From Paracoccaceae bacterium (lineage in GTDB: Bacteria > Pseudomonadota > Alphaproteobacteria > Rhodobacterales > Rhodobacteraceae): a DNA stretch of 5,271 bases. The notes under the pieces are model-generated. The model was given only the letters and a program-made list of their open reading frames with translations, did not search any database and was not told where the DNA came from. Location: positions 24,470 through 29,740 of the forward strand of contig NVUP01000024.1 of NCBI GenBank assembly GCA_002401945.1, written 5' to 3'. How positions within the stretch are numbered: the stretch's first letter is position 1; each line of letters starts with the position of its first letter. This document shows, piece after piece, positions 1 to 5,271 of the stretch. The position numbers and the translations under genes are program-made.

Positions 1-1101
<1,101 letters not shown>

Positions 1102-1126
1102 GACTGATCCGTCTCATGAGAACCGT

Positions 1127-1147
1127 CTGCCCGGCAGCGCCGGGCAG
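1127..1147 (+). promoter_or_regulatory. Intercistronic GC-rich hairpin between dctP and dctQ
   Basis: CTGCCCGGC (1127-1135) and GCCGGGCAG (1139-1147) form a perfect 9-bp stem with an AGC loop. There is no T-run after it, so it is not a classic intrinsic terminator. Its place just after the binding-protein gene suits an mRNA 3'-end stabiliser or partial attenuator, which would make binding protein more abundant than membrane subunits, as is known for other binding-protein-dependent transport operons. The stem is seen; the role is inferred. Confidence 0.65.
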
Positions 1148-1184
1148 CGCCTGACCTTCCCCACTAAATCAAGAGGCAGCCAAC

Positions 1185-1721
1185 ATGCTGTATCAGGCAT
1201 CCAAGGCCTGGGCGCGGGTCGAGATATTCTGCGCCGCCACCCTTGCCGCATCCGTATCCGGCCTAATCCTGTTAAACGTGGTCACCCGCGCCATGGGCCA
1301 GTCGATTTATTGGGTCGACGAGGCGGCGATCTATGCAATGGTCTGGATGACGTTCCTGGCCGCTTCGGCGGCGGTGCATCACCGCAGCTCGGTCGCAGTT
1401 ACCCTGCTGCCTGAACTGGCATCACCGCGGGTAGGACACTTGCTGACCAGATTTGCAGACATCACCGTATTCATCTTTGCCACCCTGCTAATCTGGATCT
1501 GCTGGCGCTGGTTCATGCCGTTTGAGCTGGCTCGGCAGGGTTTTGACGTCAAAGCCTTCCAGGGCGCCACCTTCAATTTTGTTTACGCCGAACCCACCAA
1601 CACTCTGGGCATCAAGAAAGTCTGGGTCTGGCTGGTGGTGCCGCTGTTTGCCTTTGGCACTCTGCTGCATGCCGGTGCCAATTTGCTGCACCCAGCCCCG
1701 GCAGAGGAGGACACCCCATGA
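1185..1721 (+). CDS. dctQ: TRAP transporter small permease (DctQ family)
   Basis: Small membrane subunit of the TRAP transporter. It pairs with the large DctM subunit in the inner membrane and helps dock the loaded binding protein. The 178-residue product has the four hydrophobic helices expected: about 13-33, 44-64, 91-111 and 145-167. The WVDEAAIYAMVWMTFL stretch (43-58) matches the tryptophan/acidic motif at the start of helix 2 typical of DctQ, followed by a basic HHR turn (65-67). The C-terminal tail is short and acidic. AAGAGG at 1171-1176 is a well-spaced ribosome binding site for the ATG at 1185. The stop codon overlaps the dctM start (ATGA), indicating translational coupling. The small-permease family is poorly conserved, so identification rests on topology, the helix-2 motif and operon position together. 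Confidence 0.92.
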   Translation: MLYQASKAWARVEIFCAATLAASVSGLILLNVVTRAMGQSIYWVDEAAIYAMVWMTFLAASAAVHHRSSVAVTLLPELASPRVGHLLTRFADITVFIFATLLIWICWRWFMPFELARQGFDVKAFQGATFNFVYAEPTNTLGIKKVWVWLVVPLFAFGTLLHAGANLLHPAPAEEDTP

Positions 1722-2977
1722 CCCCGATTCTATTTCTGGTGCTACTGTTTGCCTCGGTGCCTATTGCGCTGGTGCTGTCGCTAACCGCGATGTGGTACAT
1801 CTATGACAGCGGCAATATCGTGCTCTACGACAGTTTCTCGCAGCAGATGTTTGCCGGGGTCGAGAACTACGGGCTTATGGCGATCCCTCTGTTCATCATG
1901 ACTGGCGAGCTGATGAACGAAGGCGGCATGACCCAGCGACTGGTGCAGGCGGCGCGGGTGTTTGTCGGTGGATTTCGCGGTGGGCTGGCCTATATCAATC
2001 TGCTGGCCAATATGTTCATGGCCGCCATTATTGGCTCCGCCGCAAGTCAGATCGCGGTGATGTCGCGCGCCATGGTGCCGGCCATGACCAAAGAAGGTTA
2101 TGATCCCGGCTTTGCCGCCGCCACCACCGCCGCCGGCGGGTTGTTGGCGCCGGTTATTCCACCCTCGATGCTGTTTGTGATCTACGGCGTGCTGGCGCAA
2201 TTGCCGATTGGCGATCTGTTTATTGCCGGCATCATTCCCGGCCTGATCATGGCCGGATCGTTTTTTGTGGTGATAGCGCTGATTGGACTGAAACAACAAT
2301 TCCCGCGTGGCACCTGGATGACCCGGCCCGAGGCGCTGGCGGCACTGCGCAACTCGCTGCCCGCCTTTCTGATCCCAATGGCCATTGTTGGCGGCATTAT
2401 GTTTGGCATCGCGACCCCAACCGAAAGCGCTGCCGTGGCCTCGCTGATTGCTTTTGGCGTTGGCTGGCTGATCTACCGCGAGATCTCACCACGGGACATG
2501 GGCAAACTGTTTGTCCGCACCGCCACCAACTCGTCGCTGGTGATCTTCATGATTGCCGCCGCCAATGTGTTTGGCTGGGTGGTGATCTACGAAGAATTGC
2601 CGCAGAAACTGGCGCTGTTCATTGCCGATATCACCTCGGATCCGTTCACCTTCCTGCTGATCGTCAACGCCTGCCTGTTGTTTGTCGGCATGCTGATCGA
2701 CGGTATTGCGGCGCTGATCCTGGTGACGCCTATCCTGTTGCCGATTGCGATGAACAACTATGATATTGACCCTTTCCAGTTTGGCGTGGTGATCTGCCTG
2801 AATCTGGTGTTGGGACTGCTGACACCGCCGGTCGGGGTTGGGCTGTATATCGCCTCGGCGATGTCCGGCGTGCGCCCCTTTACCATTTTTGTGGCGCTGT
2901 GGCCGTTCCTGTTGTCGGTTATGCTGATCCTGATCTTGCTGAGCTATTTCCCGCTGCTCAGCACGGTTCTGATCTGA
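1718..2977 (+). CDS. dctM: TRAP transporter large permease (DctM family)
   Basis: Large membrane subunit that forms the substrate and cation translocation path of the transporter. The 419 residues are close to the usual 425-430, almost entirely hydrophobic, with roughly 11-12 membrane segments. Family landmarks in order: AIPLFIMTGELM (55-66), the GSAAS hairpin-loop region (106-110), GGLLAPVIPPSMLFVIYG (140-157), FGIATPTESAAVAS (229-242), GMLIDGIAALILVTPILLP (324-342) and LGLLTPPVGVGLYIAS (365-380). The paired Gly/Thr/Pro-rich loops are those that bind sodium in characterised TRAP transporters. A strong GAGGAGG site at 1704-1710 sits inside the end of dctQ, and the start overlaps the dctQ stop by four bases. 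The loop at 105-121 departs somewhat from the common family pattern, which may mark a subfamily. Transport function is firm; substrate is unknown. Confidence 0.96.
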   Translation: MTPILFLVLLFASVPIALVLSLTAMWYIYDSGNIVLYDSFSQQMFAGVENYGLMAIPLFIMTGELMNEGGMTQRLVQAARVFVGGFRGGLAYINLLANMFMAAIIGSAASQIAVMSRAMVPAMTKEGYDPGFAAATTAAGGLLAPVIPPSMLFVIYGVLAQLPIGDLFIAGIIPGLIMAGSFFVVIALIGLKQQFPRGTWMTRPEALAALRNSLPAFLIPMAIVGGIMFGIATPTESAAVASLIAFGVGWLIYREISPRDMGKLFVRTATNSSLVIFMIAAANVFGWVVIYEELPQKLALFIADITSDPFTFLLIVNACLLFVGMLIDGIAALILVTPILLPIAMNNYDIDPFQFGVVICLNLVLGLLTPPVGVGLYIASAMSGVRPFTIFVALWPFLLSVMLILILLSYFPLLSTVLI

Positions 2978-2982
2978 GTTTG

Positions 2983-3008
2983 ACTGCCCGGCGCCACCGC
3001 CGGGCAGT
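2983..3008. terminator. Hairpin between the convergent dctM and hypothetical genes
   Basis: ACTGCCCGGCG (2983-2993) and CGCCGGGCAGT (2998-3008) form a perfect 11-bp stem with a CCAC loop, five bases after the dctM stop. Outer GTTTG (2978-2982) and CAAAC (3014-3018) can extend the dyad across a small asymmetric gap. The opposing gene ends at 3031, so the structure can serve both transcripts. Neither strand has a T-run, so termination may be weak or factor-dependent, or the hairpin may mainly protect RNA 3' ends. Confidence 0.7.
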
Positions 3009-3030
3009 ACCCCCAAACACCAATGCCAGC

Positions 3031-3513
3031 TTAATTCAGCGGCTGGCCCATGCGGTTGAACGTGACAGTTTCCTCTGACAGGTCGTCATAAGTCAGCTGA
3101 ACCTCAATCTGGTTGATCGAGCCCAATTCAAAACTGCGGTACGGCAAACCGTCACCGTCGGTGATCGCATTGGGAGCCCCCTGATCCAGATGACACTCCG
3201 GCAGTGGCCAAATTTCAGGGGCGGCCCCGTTCAGGCCAATCTTGATCTGCACCAATCCGCAACGCCAGGCCCACAGATGGGTGACATAAAGCAAATCCTG
3301 CCCATCAAACTCACGCACCGAAATCCAATTGCCGCGGGTCATCCCAAAAATGGGCTTCACTTCGGCAGCAGTGGTAAACTGGCCCGAGGAAACCTGTGGC
3401 TCAGCCACCAGCGCGGTCTCGGATGCCAGCGGCACAGTGACCGAGCCTGTGGACAGGCCATCGCCGGTCGACTGGACTGTCGCCGCCAATACAGCCAAAA
3501 TCAGATCAAACAT
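3031..3513 (-). CDS. Small probable exported protein of unknown function
   Basis: I do not recognise a named family. The 160-residue product starts with a hydrophobic segment (MFDLILAVLAATVQS) that looks like a short export signal, though it lacks positive residues near the start. A low-complexity Ser/Thr/Val/Ala stretch (about 15-50) follows. The rest (51-160) looks like a small beta-rich domain: aromatic WAWRC (81-85), IWPLPEC (101-107), alternating hydrophobic strands near the end (INQIEVQLTYDD, then EETVTF). Cys85 and Cys107 are the only cysteines and could form a disulfide in the periplasm. A good GGAGG ribosome binding site (bases 3525-3521, read on this strand) lies seven bases before the ATG, supporting both gene and start. 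It converges on dctM and is divergent from the glycosyltransferase gene, so it is probably transcribed alone. That it is a real gene is fairly secure; a role is not. Confidence 0.8.
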   Translation of the reverse strand: MFDLILAVLAATVQSTGDGLSTGSVTVPLASETALVAEPQVSSGQFTTAAEVKPIFGMTRGNWISVREFDGQDLLYVTHLWAWRCGLVQIKIGLNGAAPEIWPLPECHLDQGAPNAITDGDGLPYRSFELGSINQIEVQLTYDDLSEETVTFNRMGQPLN

Positions 3514-3657
3514 TGCGCAACCTCCAAAAAAACACCTTCAAGGCACAGAAAAACACACTCTGGATCAAATTGTAGACTTTTGGACTGCCAACGCCACACC
3601 TATAGTCACAGCAACAGGCGAAGACAGCCCCTGGCAGAGGTGGCAAACGAGGGCGGC
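3514..3657. promoter_or_regulatory. Divergent intergenic region with candidate promoters
   Basis: This 144-bp AT-richer gap must drive both outward genes. On the + strand TATAGT (3601-3606) matches five of six -10 positions, with a weak TTTTGG/TTGGAC region 15-17 bases upstream (3578-3585). That would start transcription about 45 bases before the glycosyltransferase ATG. On the - strand TACAAT (3574 down to 3569) is a five-of-six -10 match, but the best -35-like word, TTGGCA (3591 down to 3586), is only 11 bases away, too close. Neither pair is strong, and no operator is evident. Confidence 0.35.
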
Positions 3658-4647
3658 ATGGGCAATAAATCCTTTAACGTGTTGATTGTAGGCCAATCCG
3701 GTCGTTTGCAATATGAGGCGCTGCTATTCGCCGCCTCGCTGCGGCACTGCTCACCGGATTTTGATGGGCGCTTGTTTGTGGCGGTACCCCAACCCGGGCC
3801 TAAATGGCGCGGCGATCCCAGCATCCGAAATGGCGATGTGCTGGCAGCTCTGGAACAGTTGGGCGCCGAAATTCTACCGTTTGAGAACACCGTGTTTGGC
3901 CAGGATTATCCCTATGGCAACAAGATCGAGGCGCTCAGGGAGATGCCCAAGGGCGAGCCTTTTGTGTTCTTTGACACAGACACGCTGATCACCGGAGACC
4001 TGATGTCGGTGCCGTTTGATTTCTCACGGCCCTCAGCCTCGATGCGCCGTGAAGGGACCTGGCCCAAGCCAACGCTTTACGGGCCTGGCTATACTGAAAT
4101 CTGGCGGTCCCTGTACACTCGCTTTGGCCTCGATTTTGACAGCAGTATGGATCTGAGCCAGCCGGATGAGTATTGGCGACGATATCTCTATTTCAATGCG
4201 GGTTTTTTCTACGGCGCCTGCCCCCGCGCCTTTGGCAAACGCTTTCTGGTCTATGCCCAATCGGTCCAAAACGACCCCCTGCCCGAGCTCATTGGCCAGG
4301 CCATGGACCCCTGGCTGGATCAGGTCGTACTACCGCTGGTCATTCATTCCTTTGGTGGCGGGCGCGAGACCTTGCCCTCCGGCTATTTGGACGGCGATGT
4401 CAGTTGCCATTACCGGCTATTGCCGATGCTCTATGCCCGCGAGAGTGATCATGTGGTCAAGGTGCTGCATCAGATCAGCGCGCCCAACAAGATCAAGAAG
4501 GTATTGAAGGGGTCAGAACCAATCAAGCGCATGGTCTATCAGGGGCGCGGCGACAAAGTGCGGGCGATGTTTGACCGCGAGCACCTGCCCCGGCGCGAGC
4601 AGGCGATCCGCAATCAGATCAAGAAAGCTGGGTTCTGGATGCGGTGA
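3658..4647 (+). CDS. Glycosyltransferase-like protein, GT-A fold (GT8-like)
   Basis: Probable nucleotide-sugar-dependent glycosyltransferase in the cytoplasm; donor and acceptor are unknown. The 329-residue product opens with a strand, FNVLIVGQSG (6-15), and a helix of the kind seen at the start of GT-A nucleotide-sugar folds. PFVFFDTDTLITGDL (101-115) carries the DxD motif (Asp106, Asp108) that binds the metal and the donor diphosphate. YFNAGFFYG (178-186) matches the N(S/A)G strand of GT8-type enzymes, and DPWLDQ (217-222) the conserved DQ that follows it. HYRL (251-254) and VLHQ (269-272) could supply the late histidine metal ligand. The C-terminal 50 residues are basic. The reading frame stays open well upstream, but that part is antisense to the hypothetical gene and not protein-like. 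The ATG at 3658 has a modest GAGG at 3649-3652, and GTG at 3640 is a less likely alternative. It stands alone, with no polysaccharide or LPS genes nearby in the window. Confidence 0.82.
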   Translation: MGNKSFNVLIVGQSGRLQYEALLFAASLRHCSPDFDGRLFVAVPQPGPKWRGDPSIRNGDVLAALEQLGAEILPFENTVFGQDYPYGNKIEALREMPKGEPFVFFDTDTLITGDLMSVPFDFSRPSASMRREGTWPKPTLYGPGYTEIWRSLYTRFGLDFDSSMDLSQPDEYWRRYLYFNAGFFYGACPRAFGKRFLVYAQSVQNDPLPELIGQAMDPWLDQVVLPLVIHSFGGGRETLPSGYLDGDVSCHYRLLPMLYARESDHVVKVLHQISAPNKIKKVLKGSEPIKRMVYQGRGDKVRAMFDREHLPRREQAIRNQIKKAGFWMR

Positions 4648-4656
4648 TCGCGTCGA

Positions 4657-4701
4657 TTGGGGCGCTGCCCCAAACCCCGGGATATTTGTGGCCAGAGGAA
4701 G
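4657..4701 (+). terminator. Terminator-like 3' element after the glycosyltransferase gene
   Basis: TTGGGGC (4657-4663) and GCCCCAA (4667-4673) form a perfect 7-bp stem with a GCT loop, nine bases past the stop codon. It is followed by CCCCGGGATATTT (4675-4687) and GGCCAGAGGAAG (4690-4701). The second CCCC could compete for the same GGGG. From memory, very similar GGGGC-NNN-GCCCC / CCCCGGGATATTT / GGCCAGA-rich strings follow many genes in Rhodobacteraceae genomes, so this is probably a dispersed terminator-type element and not a chance hairpin. Recurrence was not tested here. Confidence 0.55.
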
Positions 4702-4706
4702 ACTGG

Positions 4707-4751
4707 GACCTGAGTAATTTCAGGTCGCTTGCCCGTATTTATCTCGCTTGC
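4707..4751 (+). promoter_or_regulatory. Hairpin and direct repeats in the metY upstream region
   Basis: GACCTGA (4707-4713) and TCAGGTC (4720-4726) form a perfect 7-bp stem with a GTAATT loop. Overlapping its right edge, TCGCTTGC occurs twice (4725-4732 and 4744-4751), the copies starting 19 bases apart, about two helical turns. Such an arrangement could be an operator for a regulator of sulfur amino acid synthesis or part of a structured leader, but no known binding site or riboswitch was recognised. I could not place a convincing -35/-10 pair between 4702 and 4800. Confidence 0.35.
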
Positions 4752-4801
4752 GTTGTGCGGGGTAATCGGGTGTTTTAGTGCCAAACAAAAATTGATTGTT
4801 C

Positions 4802-4808
4802 AGGGAGA
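4802..4808 (+). promoter_or_regulatory. Ribosome binding site for the metY-type gene
   Basis: AGGGAGA lies six bases before the ATG at 4815, within the same CAGGGAGACA word and at the same spacing as the site before dctP. It supports 4815 as the start. Confidence 0.75.
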
Positions 4809-4814
4809 CAACAC

Positions 4815-5271
4815 ATGACCGAAACACCCACCTATGGATTTGACACATTGCAGGTTCACGCCGGGGCCAAACCAGACCCGGCAACCGGCGCCCGTCAGAC
4901 GCCGATATACCAGACCACAGCTTATGTGTTTCGCGATGCCGACCACGCGGCGGCGCTGTTTAATCTGCAAGAGGTGGGCTTCATCTATTCACGCCTGACC
5001 AACCCAACTGTTGCAGTGTTGCAGGAACGGATTGCAACGCTGGAAGGTGGCACAGGTGCGGTTTGCTGTTCATCCGGGCACGCGGCACAGATCATGGCGC
5101 TGTTTCCACTGATGCAGCCCGGCTGCAATGTTGTGGCTTCCACCCGACTCTATGGCGGCACTGTTACCCAATTGAGCAATACCATCAAACGCTTTGGCTG
5201 GTCGGCCACGTTTGTTGACACCGACGATCTCGACGCAGTGGCGGCGGCGATCGACGAAAATACCCGTGCCG
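4815..5271 (+). CDS. metY: O-acetylhomoserine sulfhydrylase (MetY type), 5' part only
   Basis: PLP-dependent enzyme of the Cys/Met metabolism family that, in its MetY branch, joins O-acetylhomoserine with sulfide (or methanethiol) to give homocysteine (or methionine) in the cytoplasm. The frame is open to the window edge; 152 residues are visible of an expected 425-430. FDTLQVHAG (9-17) and RQTPIYQTTAYVF (27-39) are the typical N-terminal strands. YSRLTNPT (58-65) carries the Tyr and Arg that contact the PLP phosphate from the neighbouring subunit. CSSGHAAQ (85-92) is the phosphate-binding turn, with His where many relatives have Gln or Met. RLYGGT (111-116) contains the Tyr that stacks on the PLP ring. 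The catalytic lysine lies beyond the edge. The FNLQEVGFIYSRLTNPT spacing fits the longer MetY type better than cystathionine gamma-synthase/lyase. It has its own leader and is likely a separate transcript from the glycosyltransferase gene. Confidence 0.92.
   Translation, partial: MTETPTYGFDTLQVHAGAKPDPATGARQTPIYQTTAYVFRDADHAAALFNLQEVGFIYSRLTNPTVAVLQERIATLEGGTGAVCCSSGHAAQIMALFPLMQPGCNVVASTRLYGGTVTQLSNTIKRFGWSATFVDTDDLDAVAAAIDENTRA

Noticed and set aside
1781..2299. A 172-codon open frame on the - strand inside dctM
   Set aside because: It has the same His/Gln/Gly-rich antisense composition, and the + strand frame is an unmistakable TRAP permease.
2486..3016. A 176-codon open frame on the - strand opposite the end of dctM
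   Set aside because: Its product is dominated by His, Gln, Arg and Asp, as expected for the complement of a hydrophobic membrane-protein gene. It also runs through the 2983-3008 hairpin and has no good ribosome binding site.
3535..3543. CCTTCAAGG palindrome in the divergent region
   Set aside because: Nine bases with an odd centre are expected by chance in a gap of this size, and no second copy is present.
3190..3657. A long in-frame extension of the glycosyltransferase frame on the + strand
   Set aside because: It runs antisense to the 3031-3513 gene, its translation is rich in His/Gln/Arg/Ser without domain character, and a plausible start with a ribosome binding site lies at 3658, just before a typical N-terminal strand.
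4702..4814. A SAM-II riboswitch before the metY-type gene
   Set aside because: The conserved loop and pseudoknot words I know for SAM-II (GATTT-like loop and a CTAAA segment near the start codon) are not present; only simple hairpins and repeats are seen.

Overview
The window looks like chromosomal DNA from an alphaproteobacterium, most likely a marine Rhodobacteraceae (Roseobacter-group) species. This rests on moderately high GC with strong third-position G/C bias, a tripartite TRAP transporter, the style of the MetY-type N-terminus, and a GGGGC-GCT-GCCCC / CCCCGGGATATTT element after a gene, a type of 3' sequence I associate from memory with this family. No database search was possible, so the assignment is an inference.

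Layout. Positions 1-114 hold an upstream regulatory stretch with an imperfect inverted repeat (25-68) and a weak candidate promoter. A complete TRAP transporter operon follows on the + strand: periplasmic solute-binding protein (115-1101), small four-helix membrane subunit (1185-1721) and large permease (1718-2977). The last two overlap by the ATGA tetranucleotide. A GC-rich hairpin sits between the binding-protein gene and the small-subunit gene, and a second with the same 9-bp stem core follows the large permease. The second also serves as the boundary with a convergent - strand gene (3031-3513) for a small, probably exported protein of unknown function. A 144-bp divergent intergenic region separates that gene from a + strand gene (3658-4647) for a GT-A-type, GT8-like glycosyltransferase with an FFDTD (DxD) motif. 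After a terminator-like 3' element and a roughly 110-base leader, a gene for O-acetylhomoserine sulfhydrylase (metY type) starts at 4815 and runs off the right end, so only 152 N-terminal residues are visible.

How the genes relate. The three TRAP genes form one transport unit: the binding protein captures an organic acid-like solute in the periplasm and hands it to the QM membrane complex, which imports it with a cation gradient. The ligand cannot be read from this window and no catabolic neighbour is present. The small exported protein, the glycosyltransferase and the methionine/cysteine biosynthesis gene appear to be separate transcription units with no visible functional link to the transporter.

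I found no mobile element, CRISPR array, tRNA or rRNA, and no sign of a novel multi-gene system. The points most worth a second look are the paired identical hairpins around dctQM, the structured metY leader, the 3' element after the glycosyltransferase gene, and the two uncharacterised proteins.
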